From positions 1 through 64,000 of the forward strand of contig JAJCXM010000021.1 of NCBI GenBank assembly GCA_029263455.1: 64,000 nucleotides of DNA, in the 5' to 3' direction. Below are positions 1 through 8,453 of the stretch, one piece after another (position 1 is the stretch's first letter; every line of letters begins with the position of its first letter). This DNA is from Holophagae bacterium (GTDB lineage Bacteria; Acidobacteriota; Holophagae; Acanthopleuribacterales; Acanthopleuribacteraceae). Made by a program: the position numbers and the translations under genes. The notes below the pieces were generated by a model. The model saw nothing but the letters and a program-made list of their open reading frames with translations. It did no database searches and was not told the origin of the DNA.

Positions 1-199
1 CGACATGCCACTGATGAGCCGCACCGTTACGGTCGACGCTCAAGAAAGGCAACAAATCGACGTTACACTCGATTAGGGGGGGAACTTGAGATACATCAAT
101 GAGCGTATCTCCCTCTAAAACAACCGTTTGCGACCATGAAAGGACCGAAAACAGCAAACTCATCCATGAAACCCTGCACGCACGTACACTCATCCTCAT
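1..199 (-). CDS. Secreted protein, N-terminal part only (runs off left edge)
   Basis: The minus strand opens with ATG at 199 and stays open for 66 codons to the window edge, so only the N-terminus is present. GGGGGAG lies 6 nt upstream, a good ribosome binding site. The product begins with a basic stretch (MRMSVRACR) and a hydrophobic core (MSLLFSVLSWSQ), a probable signal peptide cleaved near SWSQ-T. The next 40 residues match no family I recognise. The signal peptide style resembles the other secreted proteins in this window. Its C-terminus, and hence any sorting motif, lies outside. Confidence 0.7.
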   Translation of the reverse strand, partial: MRMSVRACRVSWMSLLFSVLSWSQTVVLEGDTLIDVSQVPPLIECNVDLLPFLSVDRNGAAHQWHV

Positions 200-851
200 T
201 TGTCTCACTCCCCCAACTAGTCAAAAACCGTCACAATAAAAACAGGTAGATCGCGTAAAAAGAACGGACCCGTGCTCGGACAGCTAACGCCCGAATATGC
301 CTGGAGTTAATCAGTCAGTCAATAGTTGAATTTGTAAAAAGACAGAGCATTCGACAGCTACTTGGTTTAAGTGAAACAGAATAAATGAGTTGAATGTTGC
401 TAACTTGATTGCCTTTTTGGTGCAGAATGTGAGAAGTAGATCCCGTGACGATGCCGGTGTCCAGCGGATGTGGCGCGAATCGACATGAAAGTAGCGACCG
501 AAGAATTGGTTTGAACGAATCGATTAACCGAATGCCGCACACCGGCACCGGACGAAGAGGGGTGCTTGGGCAAGTGTGTTGGAAGATACTCACACTGCTG
601 TTCTCAGCGCTTTCGAACCTCGCTGCGCTCGATTCACAGACCGGGAACCCTCGACTCAAGCCTAATCTTCGGCGAAAGCGGTGCCTCAGTCGCTGTGGCT
701 CCTGTCGACACCGCATTCCGTTAGACAATAGCTCGAAAACCACGAGCGAGATTAATTGCCTGAAAGTAAGAGTCTTAGGAATTCTGGCTGGCCAGCTTTA
801 CCAGTTTTGCCGCGCTGTGGATGAGGGCTAACAGCCGAACCTCAGACTAGA
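200..851. other. Gene-free stretch of about 650 bases
   Basis: Frames in this stretch are open by chance on both strands (for example 315-743 minus and 445-831 plus). None has a ribosome binding site, a recognisable domain or a plausible amino acid composition; the products are rich in Arg, Ser and Cys. I see no tRNA, no riboswitch and no clear promoter. A small hairpin, GCTCG-N7-CGAGC, lies around 730-746. The stretch lies next to a repeat cluster and may be decayed mobile or repeat DNA, but nothing in it proves that. Confidence 0.5.
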
Positions 852-1265
852 GAGGCTGTCGCATAAGTCGTCAAATTTGCTCAAAACAGCATGTTTGTAC
901 AATTGCAAAATTTCCAAGTACTTAAAAACAAAAGACTTCGAACCTCCGGCTGGAAGGAGGCTGTCGCATAAGTCGTCAAATTTGCTCAAAACAGCATGTT
1001 TGTACAATTGCAAAATTTCCAAGTACTTAAAAACAAAAGACTTCGAACCTCCGGCTGGAAGGAGGCTGTTGCATAAGTCGCCAAATTTGCTCGATACAGC
1101 ATGTTATTACTATTGGACCATTGTTAAGTATATGGAAAAAAGGGACTTCGAACCTCCGGCTGGAAGCTCGGACTCACATTAAACACGCTTGAGTCTACTT
1201 ATGCGACAGCCTCTGGAAGTTCGGACTCACATTAGAGACGCTGGAAGAGACATATGCGACAGACT
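852..1265. repeat. Nested repeat cluster: three 105-bp tandem units, two 52-bp units, inverted ends
   Basis: Three consecutive 105-bp units start at 852, 957 and 1062. The first two are almost identical and the third is diverged in its middle. Each starts with GAGGCTGTCGCATAAGT (third copy with one change) and ends with a stretch like CCTCCGGCTGGAAG. The exact reverse complement of the 17-bp start, ACTTATGCGACAGCCTC, lies at 1197-1213, so the block has terminal inverted repeats like a small non-autonomous transposable element. Two diverged direct repeats of about 52 bp (1161-1213 and 1214-1265) follow, each beginning TGGAAG(C/T)TCGGACTCACATT and ending in a version of ATGCGACAG. No transposase is present. 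No target-site duplication was seen. Confidence 0.8.
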
Positions 1266-1286
1266 TTAGAAGCCAGACTCACTCTC

Positions 1287-1320
1287 TTGAAGCTTGCAGC
1301 TTGAAGCTTGCAGCTTGCAG
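1287..1320. repeat. Short tandem repeat, 14-bp unit TTGAAGCTTGCAGC
   Basis: TTGAAGCTTGCAGC occurs twice head to tail (1287-1300 and 1301-1314), followed by a partial third unit (TTGCAG). It is AGCTT-rich and able to form small hairpins. It sits between the larger repeat cluster and the cupin gene and has no coding value. Confidence 0.7.
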
Positions 1321-1397
1321 CTCAGCCTGCTCGATTTTGGCTTTGAAGCGCGTTATGCTTGATCGAGCTTGAACTCAATGTCATCGGGGGTGAATCA

Positions 1398-1766
1398 ATG
1401 AATTCGTATACGGCTATTTCACTGGCAGAAAAGGTGAAGTGTCTTGATGATTTCTGGTCACCCAAGATCGTCGCTTCGTTGAATGACTACCACGTTAAAG
1501 TCGTTAAGCTCAAAGGCTCTTTTACTTGGCATCAACATGTGGATACCGACGAATTGTTTCTGGTCTTGGCGGGTAAGTTGGTGATTCTGTTTCGTGACGG
1601 ACAAGTGGAGCTAAGAGCTGGCGAGCTTTTTGTCGTGCCCAAAGGTATCGAGCATAAACCTGTGGCAGAAGAAGAATGCCATGTGGTGCTAATAGAACCG
1701 CCAGGAATCGTAAATACAGGCGATAATCCGGGACCTTTGACTGCCGAGACTGATGCCTGGATTTAA
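1398..1766 (+). CDS. Small cupin-domain protein
   Basis: The product has 122 residues and is a single-domain cupin. The metal-binding cupin motif 1 reads WHQHVDTDELFLVLAG (His, His, Glu) and motif 2 reads AGELFVVPKGIEHKP (Gly, Pro, His). It matches a common family of about 115 to 120 residue cytoplasmic cupins that usually start MKxYxAI. That fits the start at 1398 (MNSYTAIS), which has GGGGGTGA just upstream, rather than the in-frame ATG at 1359. Substrate and reaction are unknown; cupins of this size are often metal-dependent isomerases, dioxygenases or simple binding proteins. It converges with the DUF2541 gene, with 8 nt between stops. Confidence 0.85.
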   Translation: MNSYTAISLAEKVKCLDDFWSPKIVASLNDYHVKVVKLKGSFTWHQHVDTDELFLVLAGKLVILFRDGQVELRAGELFVVPKGIEHKPVAEEECHVVLIEPPGIVNTGDNPGPLTAETDAWI

Positions 1767-1774
1767 AACCGACG

Positions 1775-2167
1775 TTAGTGTCGGCCCCATACTTCGATCA
1801 ACGATTTCCCTTTTTTGTTGTGGGTATTGGACTTGTATTTCATGACAATTTTTTTGATGACACGATTGCGTCCATTTAGATCGATCGAGCGAGTTTCGCC
1901 GCCTTTTTCAATGAAGCCTTTGACCTTGAAATCTTCGATGGCGCCATTGGCGTAGTGGACTTTGATATCAATGAAATGGATACCGTTCTTGCGTACCTTA
2001 ATTTTTATTTTGTCGAAATGACCTTCATGCGCCCCCACCAATAGTGTGTCTTGTTCCGCACGTAACTTGACGGTCTTTGAGCCCAGCTTTTGCCATTTGG
2101 CGCCACTGGCTGCGAGGGGACTAGTTGCGAGCCCGAGTATTAGAAATAGTGCAAATCTTGTCATCAT
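1775..2167 (-). CDS. Secreted DUF2541-like protein
   Basis: The product has 130 residues. A signal peptide (MMTRFALFLILGLATSPLAASG) is followed by a compact beta-rich domain with the pattern WxxLGSKTVxLRxxxDTxxVGxxxGxFxxIxIKV and, later, RSIDLNGRNRVIKKI. That layout is typical of DUF2541 periplasmic proteins (E. coli YaaI type), whose function is unknown. Two adjacent ATG codons are possible starts; GGGAG is 5 nt before the first. It is rich in Lys, with a basic C-terminal part (KSNTHNKKGKS). The gene is monocistronic. Confidence 0.75.
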   Translation of the reverse strand: MMTRFALFLILGLATSPLAASGAKWQKLGSKTVKLRAEQDTLLVGAHEGHFDKIKIKVRKNGIHFIDIKVHYANGAIEDFKVKGFIEKGGETRSIDLNGRNRVIKKIVMKYKSNTHNKKGKSLIEVWGRH

Positions 2168-2434
2168 GTGTTCTCCCTACTTGATTGGCTTAATGAATTT
2201 CTCATCACACGAACAAGAGACATTTATTGAGCCTGATATGTTGAATGGAAGCGCTGCTTTTGTAAGTCATATCACGTTTTCCGTGGCTTCTTTGAATCAT
2301 TCGTCTTCCATCTACGGGCATGAAGCTGATTGCATAGATGAGTTTGCTATAACGATCTTCTTGCGAGTCAGCTGTTTGGGCGCTATCTTAAGGGCACTCA
2401 TTGCTGCAATAACGCTCACAAATACAGGTCATGA

Positions 2435-4828
2435 ATGGCATATTCTCAGATTGGAAAATATGAAGTAGTCGAAGAGATTGGCCACGGTGGCATGGGCTAT
2501 GTGTACCGTGCTTTTGACCCAGTCATCGAACGGACCGTCGCCATCAAAGTCGTGTCCGAACATATTCTTGATCAAGCAGAGATGAAGGAAAGGTTTTATC
2601 GAGAGGCCAAGTCGGCGGGCCGATTGTCCCACCCCAATATCACCATCGTCCATGATGTCGGCGAGATTGAGGGCAGACCGTATATTGTGATGGAGTACTT
2701 AGATGGCCTGGACCTGAAAGCACTGATCAAGGAAGAACGGCCCAAGGAAATTGAACGTAAGATTGACTACGCCATTCAAATCTGTCGTGCCTTAAGTTAC
2801 GCCCATGAGAACAAGCTTGTTCACCGCGATATTAAGCCCGAGAACGTCAAAGTATTAGAGAACGGCCGCGTCAAGATCATGGATTTCGGTATCGCAAAGC
2901 CGGAGAGTAGTGATTTAACCGAGCAGGGCACCATGCTTGGTACTCCATCTTATATGTCGCCTGAGCAGATACGCGGTGCTGAAGTTGACCGCCGCAGCGA
3001 TATTTTCTCGTTTGGCGTCTTGTTTCAAGAGTTACTGACCTATAAGAAACCATTTGGTGGGAGTTCCACCACCACAGTGATCTATAAAATTGTGCATGAA
3101 GACCCTGATCCCGTGGAGCTGATCGAGACCCATGGTGAGTTGTCAGCGGATCTGCAGCAAATAATTACGCGTTGCCTACGCAAAAACCCAGATGAACGTT
3201 ACTCGACCTGTGATGAGTTGATCCATGATTTTGAAGAGTTTGCCATCAAATGGAACTTAGAAATCGCGAGCGAGGTGACCAACCCTTCGATACGTAGGCG
3301 CACGGGCAGTTTTTCGCAAACCATTTCTACCGCTCAATTGGATTTGGGTGTAGAGGTAGAAAGAACCATTGCTGCCAAACGTAAGCTTGGCTGGGTGGTG
3401 TGGGCCGTCGCGGGTTTACTGACCTTAACCGTCTTGTCCGTGGCGTACTTTAAGATCAATCAAACTCAATCACCAGCGGCGGAACCTGTGGCCGAAACTA
3501 CCGAAATTGTTGAGAGCAGCGTCAAATTAGAAAGCGTGCTCAAGGCCAAATCTGCCATGCTGGACATGAAAGCCGAAGCCACGATTAGTGGGGCAAAAGA
3601 TTCTTCCGCGGATGCCTTTCAAGCAGCTAGTGAAGAGGAACAAGCTGCGGAGCTTGCGCTGGATCAAGGAGATTACGAACGCTCGTTGGAAACGTTTGAA
3701 ACGGCATCGGCGTCATACCGAGACGCAAGAGATGCAGCCAATCAAGCCCATGATGAGGAATTTCTTGCCGATCAGGCTGCGGCACTTACAAGAACTGAAG
3801 CGGACCCCGCTGCAAACCTCAGGGTCCAAGTTAATGCGGCACAACGTCAAATGGACCGCAACAGAGCGAGTGCGAAAAATTCGTCGGCATCCACTAGAGT
3901 CCCGGATGTTTGGAACCGCGCCGAGTTAACCGCGAAACTAGCCCAGGACTTTGCCAGAAGTGATGATGTGGCGAGTCTCGAAGATGCCAAGAAATCATTC
4001 GAAGAAGCAGCAAAGTTTTATCGGGCTGCTGCACAACAGGCCTTAATCATAGAGTCCGGCGAAAAGTCGGCCCAGGCGGCCAAACAACGAATTACTGTAG
4101 CGCGACAGAAATTAGAGAGCTTGGGTCCGCTGACCATGGAACAAAGACGTGATGGGGAACAGCTTGAAAAAGACGGAGATGCGCATCTTGCCAACGGTGA
4201 TTTCTCTTCTGCGGAGCAGGCCTATCGTGCGTCGGCTACTTCATTCGATGGACTATTTAACCGGGCGACAAAAGCACAACAAGACCAAGCTAATGCGGCC
4301 CAAAAGAGTGCGGACGAGAGTCGACAAAAGGCGCTAGCAGCCGGCGTCGCCGAATTGGCGGCGGCGGACAAAATCAGGCAGACGGGCATTGAGGCTTTAA
4401 GTCAAGGTAATTTCGTGTCGGCTCAGAAGTCATTTGAGACGGCAGCCGTTCAATATCGCGCATTAACAGACCAGGCGCAGTCAGCGGTTAAGGCGTCAGG
4501 CCCAACAGCAGATGAGCTGATCACCAAACTGTCGGAAAAATATTCAAAGGCGTTGGCAGCTGAAGATATTGAGCTCATGAATCAGCTTATAAGTCTCAGT
4601 AAAGACGAAAAGTCAGGTTGGCAGCAGTTTTTTGATTTTGCTTCAGCTATTGAGTCGCAAATTGAACAACAAAGTTTGAACGTGAATGGCGATAAAGCCG
4701 AACTCTCGTTCCTTGTGAAACTCAGTTACGACAATACATCGACGGGTAAGCGTGATCAGCGGAATATCAACAATAAGTGGAGTCTAGCTCAGAGGAACGG
4801 AGCTTGGGTCGTCGAATCACGTCAATAA
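2435..4828 (+). CDS. Membrane-anchored Ser/Thr protein kinase with periplasmic coiled-coil and NTF2-like end
   Basis: The product has 797 residues. Residues 9-275 form a Hanks-type kinase: P-loop GHGGMG (17-22), catalytic Lys38, Glu57, HRDIKPEN (130-137), DFG (150-152) and an activation-loop end GTPSYMSPEQ, so it should be active. One membrane helix (about 315-337, VVWAVAGLLTLTVLSVAYF) follows. Outside it lies a long helical, Ala/Gln/Glu-rich region. In it a segment of the type LxQGxFxxAxxxFETAxxxYR recurs three or four times, TPR-like and probably coiled coil. The last 95 residues (ELMNQLISLSKDEKSGW onward) look like an NTF2/SnoaL-like beta domain ending in WSLAQRNGAWVVESRQ. The outer-membrane protein gene starts 18 nt downstream, so they form an operon. 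The signal sensed and the substrates are unknown. Confidence 0.9.
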   Translation: MAYSQIGKYEVVEEIGHGGMGYVYRAFDPVIERTVAIKVVSEHILDQAEMKERFYREAKSAGRLSHPNITIVHDVGEIEGRPYIVMEYLDGLDLKALIKEERPKEIERKIDYAIQICRALSYAHENKLVHRDIKPENVKVLENGRVKIMDFGIAKPESSDLTEQGTMLGTPSYMSPEQIRGAEVDRRSDIFSFGVLFQELLTYKKPFGGSSTTTVIYKIVHEDPDPVELIETHGELSADLQQIITRCLRKNPDERYSTCDELIHDFEEFAIKWNLEIASEVTNPSIRRRTGSFSQTISTAQLDLGVEVERTIAAKRKLGWVVWAVAGLLTLTVLSVAYFKINQTQSPAAEPVAETTEIVESSVKLESVLKAKSAMLDMKAEATISGAKDSSADAFQAASEEEQAAELALDQGDYERSLETFETASASYRDARDAANQAHDEEFLADQAAALTRTEADPAANLRVQVNAAQRQMDRNRASAKNSSASTRVPDVWNRAELTAKLAQDFARSDDVASLEDAKKSFEEAAKFYRAAAQQALIIESGEKSAQAAKQRITVARQKLESLGPLTMEQRRDGEQLEKDGDAHLANGDFSSAEQAYRASATSFDGLFNRATKAQQDQANAAQKSADESRQKALAAGVAELAAADKIRQTGIEALSQGNFVSAQKSFETAAVQYRALTDQAQSAVKASGPTADELITKLSEKYSKALAAEDIELMNQLISLSKDEKSGWQQFFDFASAIESQIEQQSLNVNGDKAELSFLVKLSYDNTSTGKRDQRNINNKWSLAQRNGAWVVESRQ

Positions 4829-4845
4829 TTTGAAGGGCGGAAACA

Positions 4846-6141
4846 ATGAAAAGAGCATTACTGCTGGGGTTCATCTTAGCTGCAGGTCATGTGCAAGCTC
4901 AGTTAAATCAATTGTTTGGCGATGTCTTTAATCAGATCCTAATCACCGAGTTGCAATTGAGTCCTGGCGCTCACGCTAACCACTTTGTTGAGGCAGCCGA
5001 ACTGGCAAATTCTGAATTGACACCTGCTTTGAACAGCCTTATTTCCAGTCAAGTTTCGTCGTTCCCGTCAACTTCAACTTCAGTGGGTGTCACCTTTGAC
5101 TTTTCAAGCGGGCAACCGGTTAAGGTAACCGAGAGCCAAGGGCCCATTTTTGGTGAAATTGCTGACCCGTTAGGCAAAGGTAAGTTCAGTATCGGCATGA
5201 ATCACAGCGTCTTGACGTTGGATCGTCTACGCGGCATTGACACGCGCGATATGCGTTTCACTTTTACGCACGTTGACGTGACAGGCGACCATACATTGGG
5301 CGAGAGCGCCAACGAAAGCGACACCATTGATGTCTTTATGAATCTTGATCTCGATGCCTCCATAACGGCCCTCAATGCTAATTACGGATTGACTGACAGC
5401 ATGGATGTAGGCATTTCCGTCCCCTTTATTTCGGTAACCGTTGACGGAACCGCTGTTGCGCAAGTCAACAGTTTCACGTTCGCCAATTTAGGTACGGCAA
5501 ATCATAATTTCAATAACGACCCAACTCAGCCGCAACTTTCAACTCAAATCCCATATTCAGGCGACGCAAACGGGATAGGCGACATGTCGCTGCATATGAA
5601 GTACGCCTTTATACGTGGAGGCAATTGGGACTTAGCCATGTTATTTGATGTCAGGCTACCCACCGGCGACGAAGAGGATTATTTAGGGACAGGCGATACC
5701 AGCATACGGTTTGCTGAAATTTTGTCTCGCCGATTTGGTGATTTTAGGCCACATGTCAATGTCGCTTATGAATGGCGTAGCGCTGATTTGGACAGTGACG
5801 AATTGGAATTCGCGTTGGGATTCGATCAGAAGGTCACTTCATCGGTGACCATCGCCGGCGAGATTTTCGGCAGTTTTGATGTGGATGACTCAGAAACCAT
5901 CTCGTTGTTTCCTGGCAGCGTTCGCATCGTTGATCATGTGGGCGATGGACGCGTTGAACGTAACGTTGATCGATCCAATGTGCCTGAACGTCAAAACGAT
6001 GATGTCATTGACGCAGCCTTCGGCTTTCGATACGCGCCCAAGGACTCGGTCTCTATCTATGCAAACATACTGGTGCCGCTAAACGACGGCGGATTGAGAT
6101 CAAACGTAACGCCAACGATCGGATTCAGTGCCCAGTTTTAG
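4846..6141 (+). CDS. Outer-membrane beta-barrel protein (transporter/porin-like)
   Basis: The product has 431 residues. The signal peptide (MKRALLLGFILAAGHVQAQ) is cleaved after AQA. The mature protein has alternating amphipathic strands with Gly and aromatic turns and ends in Phe (TPTIGFSAQF), the usual barrel C-terminus. The blocks PLGKGKFSIGMNHSVLTLDRL and VGISVPFISV, and LPTGDEEDYLGTG, are typical of the phenol-degradation MetA-like or generic transporter outer-membrane family. GGGCGG lies 7 nt upstream of the ATG. It is co-transcribed with the preceding Ser/Thr kinase. That pairing suggests envelope regulation, but the cargo cannot be told from sequence. Confidence 0.8.
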   Translation: MKRALLLGFILAAGHVQAQLNQLFGDVFNQILITELQLSPGAHANHFVEAAELANSELTPALNSLISSQVSSFPSTSTSVGVTFDFSSGQPVKVTESQGPIFGEIADPLGKGKFSIGMNHSVLTLDRLRGIDTRDMRFTFTHVDVTGDHTLGESANESDTIDVFMNLDLDASITALNANYGLTDSMDVGISVPFISVTVDGTAVAQVNSFTFANLGTANHNFNNDPTQPQLSTQIPYSGDANGIGDMSLHMKYAFIRGGNWDLAMLFDVRLPTGDEEDYLGTGDTSIRFAEILSRRFGDFRPHVNVAYEWRSADLDSDELEFALGFDQKVTSSVTIAGEIFGSFDVDDSETISLFPGSVRIVDHVGDGRVERNVDRSNVPERQNDDVIDAAFGFRYAPKDSVSIYANILVPLNDGGLRSNVTPTIGFSAQF

Positions 6142-6144
6142 TTT

Positions 6145-6173
6145 GAGCTAAGTCCATCAAGCATCGTTAGCTC
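6145..6173. terminator. Possible bidirectional hairpin between convergent genes
   Basis: GAGCTAA (6145-6151) and TTAGCTC (6167-6173) pair perfectly around a 15-nt loop. They fill the space between the converging outer-membrane protein and SGNH hydrolase genes. There is no T-run on either side, so intrinsic termination is only a possibility. Confidence 0.3.
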
Positions 6174-7121
6174 TTAGGGGCAAGGGTCGTTGATGGCCTG
6201 AACCAAATCGGTTATATCAAGGCTAGGCCAGAGCGGTATCTGGTCGGACAAAGCCACACAAGCGAACCTGGCAGCAAAAAAACCTAGCCACAAGTTATCG
6301 GCTAAATAGCCGTAGCCGCTAGTGTTCAGGTGAAAACAATCAAAGCCGCCGAACATGGATTCAGGTGGGCTAGGCAACATTAAATCGCCAGGTGGAATAA
6401 GGGTGCCGGGCGGAATCGACATCGATGGGTAGCCGAAATGGAATTGCATCAGGCCGTAATGGGTCACGTGGAAGGTGGAAACGTTATCAACCAAAGCTGC
6501 GACCATCGCGTCTTCTAAGTCGATTTGAGCCTGGTTGATCTCTAAGGCAGTAGGCTCGCCAAGGTCTTGCCACGTGGGATTGCATATGAATGAGAAGGGG
6601 CCAGACAAGGATTCAACAAAATTGGTGTAGTCATAAAAATTGATCAATATCTCCATATCCGGTCTGAGCGTGAGGATATGGTCCACGACCGTTTGGATGT
6701 AGCCAATCGATTGGTTTACAAGTAGGTCAAATTCGGCAGATGGCATGCCAACGTACCAGCCTCCTCCCGGTTGTCCGGCAAGGAAATCGTTTCCGCCCAT
6801 GGATAGTAGGACGACGTCGATGGTGGGAATGGCCGCCAATTCGTCGGTAATGAGCTGCAGATAGCTATTACTTGCCCATTCTTGTGCCGTACTGCCGCTG
6901 ATGGCCGTATTTGAGCCTTCTTCAACGATATTGCTAACGCCATGTGCTACAAACGAGTCGCGTAGAGAGCGATTAATCCACATGTATTCTGCCCAGCTGT
7001 CACCGACGATCAGAACACGAGTTTCGGTTCCGGCAAGACAAGGCAGAGCCGCCGTCAAAACAAAGAACCAGCTAATTAGCCTACGAACGGAGAGTGGGCA
7101 ACGAGACCAGAGATGTGACAT
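6174..7121 (-). CDS. Secreted SGNH/GDSL hydrolase with W..DL..C C-terminal motif
   Basis: The product has 315 residues. After a signal peptide (RRLISWFFVLTAALPCLAG) come the SGNH blocks: GDSWAE with the nucleophile Ser (block I), SMGGNDF with Gly and Asn (block III), and DCFHLN with catalytic Asp and His (block V). It is therefore a probable periplasmic or extracellular esterase/lipase-type hydrolase. The frame is open to an ATG at 7190, only 9 bp from the divergent yigZ start. I prefer the ATG at 7121, which begins right before the signal peptide and leaves room for promoters. The catalytic domain is followed by a Cys-rich tail ending WPSLDITDLVQAINDPCP, a motif shared with three other secreted proteins here. 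Confidence 0.8.
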   Translation of the reverse strand: MSHLWSRCPLSVRRLISWFFVLTAALPCLAGTETRVLIVGDSWAEYMWINRSLRDSFVAHGVSNIVEEGSNTAISGSTAQEWASNSYLQLITDELAAIPTIDVVLLSMGGNDFLAGQPGGGWYVGMPSAEFDLLVNQSIGYIQTVVDHILTLRPDMEILINFYDYTNFVESLSGPFSFICNPTWQDLGEPTALEINQAQIDLEDAMVAALVDNVSTFHVTHYGLMQFHFGYPSMSIPPGTLIPPGDLMLPSPPESMFGGFDCFHLNTSGYGYLADNLWLGFFAARFACVALSDQIPLWPSLDITDLVQAINDPCP

Positions 7122-7198
7122 GCCAATCATCATAACCGTTGTGCGGCAACCGAAGCGCGCTTTTTGTCTCGCACAGACCCGATATGACATAATCTGCC

Positions 7199-7807
7199 AT
7201 GGAAACCGACGGCTTTTTGATTCCCGCTCTACCCGCGAGAACGACTATCGAAGTACAACGAAGCCGTTTCATTACAGATGTTTTCCATGCGGATGACGCC
7301 AACAAGGCAAAAGAGTCTTTGATGGCGATTAGGCGTGAGTTTCCAGATGCAAACCACCACTGTTGGGCATATCAACTTGGTCCCCCTGGCGATACGCGAA
7401 TGATAGGCATGAGTGATGACGGAGAACCGCACGGAACGGCGGGTCGACCTATGCTCAATTGTCTGATCCACAGCGAATTTGGCGAGATCGTAGCTGTCGT
7501 GACACGCTACTTTGGAGGCACCAAACTAGGGAAGGGCGGCTTGGTGCGCGCCTATACTCAGGCTGTAAACACCGGCCTTCAGGCATTGAAGACCAAGGTC
7601 AAAATCGAACGAGAGACATTGTCGTTTTCATTTGAATACGCTCATTTGGGCGCGATTGAAATGTTAATGGAGGAAACGAATGTGGTCGTTGAAAGCAAAG
7701 TATTTAGTGAGCGAGTGAGTATCAGCGCACAGGTGCCGCGTTTAACAAGATCTGAGTTTGAGGCGCAACTCGTGAATTTGACCTTTGATCAGGTTGTATT
7801 TAGCTAG
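7199..7807 (+). CDS. yigZ: YigZ/IMPACT family protein
   Basis: The product has 202 residues, the normal length for YigZ. The N-terminal UPF0029 (IMPACT) domain shows RSRFI, HHCWAYQLG, SDDGEPHGTAGRPML and VVTRYFGGTKLGKGGLVRAYTQA (family-diagnostic). The C-terminal DUF1949 ferredoxin-like domain runs from about 135. The family is related to translation regulator IMPACT; bacterial function is poorly defined. The gene is divergent from the SGNH hydrolase. Its TAG stop overlaps the TAG stop of the opposite-strand gene: the bases CTAG at 7804-7807 hold both. Confidence 0.92.
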   Translation: METDGFLIPALPARTTIEVQRSRFITDVFHADDANKAKESLMAIRREFPDANHHCWAYQLGPPGDTRMIGMSDDGEPHGTAGRPMLNCLIHSEFGEIVAVVTRYFGGTKLGKGGLVRAYTQAVNTGLQALKTKVKIERETLSFSFEYAHLGAIEMLMEETNVVVESKVFSERVSISAQVPRLTRSEFEAQLVNLTFDQVVFS

Positions 7808-8271
7808 GGCTTTGCCTGTTCTTTTTCGATTAATAGCGGCATTTCGATGTCCAAGATGGCCGCTTCTTCTGCCGTGAAAGTCCCGATTCGCACGGACCGC
7901 AAGACGGACATCGTATTCGCTTCTCCTTCAAACTGGTAGGTCGATGATGGTTGTTTATCGTCGACAAGATAGGAAATGAGTAGATAGAACTCGCGGCCTT
8001 CCGCGACCGCCTGACCGACCAAGATCTCGAATTGGGCGATGCGATCGACCGGGATTTTTCTACGTTCTACCATAGCGTTGGACTCGGGTTCGCCCGTTGT
8101 GCGGTAGGTTTCTACTGTTTCAAGGATCAAACGCTGCTGGTCGTCACGTGCGAAATGAGCTTGTGTGTCGATATAGGCCGTTTGTTGAGATTGTGGGATG
8201 GTGACATTGCTCATGAGTGCGGCGATATCTTCCAGGTCCACCGTCTGAAGAGCCAGAAAAAGGCAAAACAT
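7804..8271 (-). CDS. Uncharacterised 155-residue protein, probably exported
   Basis: The frame is open to 8400, but its first 43 codons lie over a separate small gene in another frame. The natural start is ATG at 8271 (MFCLFLALQTVDLEDI), 5 nt after that gene's stop, with GGAATTGAAGG upstream. The N-terminus is short and hydrophobic and could be a weak signal peptide. The rest is soluble, with TFTAEEAAILDIEMPLL near the end. I do not recognise the family. The tight spacing means it is co-transcribed and probably translationally coupled with the 58-residue membrane protein upstream, so the two may act together at the inner membrane. Confidence 0.65.
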   Translation of the reverse strand: MFCLFLALQTVDLEDIAALMSNVTIPQSQQTAYIDTQAHFARDDQQRLILETVETYRTTGEPESNAMVERRKIPVDRIAQFEILVGQAVAEGREFYLLISYLVDDKQPSSTYQFEGEANTMSVLRSVRIGTFTAEEAAILDIEMPLLIEKEQAKP

Positions 8272-8276
8272 GACCT

Positions 8277-8453
8277 TCAATTCCAAGGCGCTGTTCCGGA
8301 TTGGCCAAACATGGATTGGAAGATGATCAAGGCGATGATGATGAAGGGAGCCGCAATGGCGGCCAGCAGGAACAGGGTGAAACAGACAGGAAACATCCAT
8401 CGCACTATCAGTTTGAACTTGGAAGGGGGCCGAAAAGGCACAGTCTCTTGCAT
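8277..8453 (-). CDS. Small membrane protein, 58 residues
   Basis: This gene is easily missed because of its length. ATG is at 8453 and TGA at 8279-8277. The product starts MQETVPFRPPSKFKLIVRW, a basic cytoplasmic tail. One or two hydrophobic helices follow (FPVCFTLFLLAAIAAPFIII and ALIIFQSMF), then a short polar end. The composition and charge pattern (positive inside) are those of a real membrane protein, unlike the overlapping frames. It is followed after 5 nt by the 155-residue gene. The family is not recognised; the function is unknown. Confidence 0.65.
   Translation of the reverse strand: MQETVPFRPPSKFKLIVRWMFPVCFTLFLLAAIAAPFIIIALIIFQSMFGQSGTAPWN

Noticed and set aside
280-830. Possible integron attC-like elements (CTAACGCCC near 283, CGTTAGAC near 719, GGCTAAC near 826)
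   Set aside because: The core-like words are too far apart and lack the paired inner boxes of an attC site; no integrase is present.
315-831. Overlapping open frames on both strands (142 and 128 codons)
   Set aside because: No start signal, no domain and a composition rich in Arg, Ser and Cys typical of chance frames.
877-1182. Open frame of 101 codons with three 35-residue repeats
   Set aside because: It arises because the DNA repeat unit is 105 bp, a multiple of three. There is no ribosome binding site, the opposite strand is also open, and the repeats behave like a mobile element.
2046-2468. Open frame of 140 codons on the plus strand
   Set aside because: It covers the antisense of the DUF2541 gene and the promoter of the kinase and has no family resemblance.
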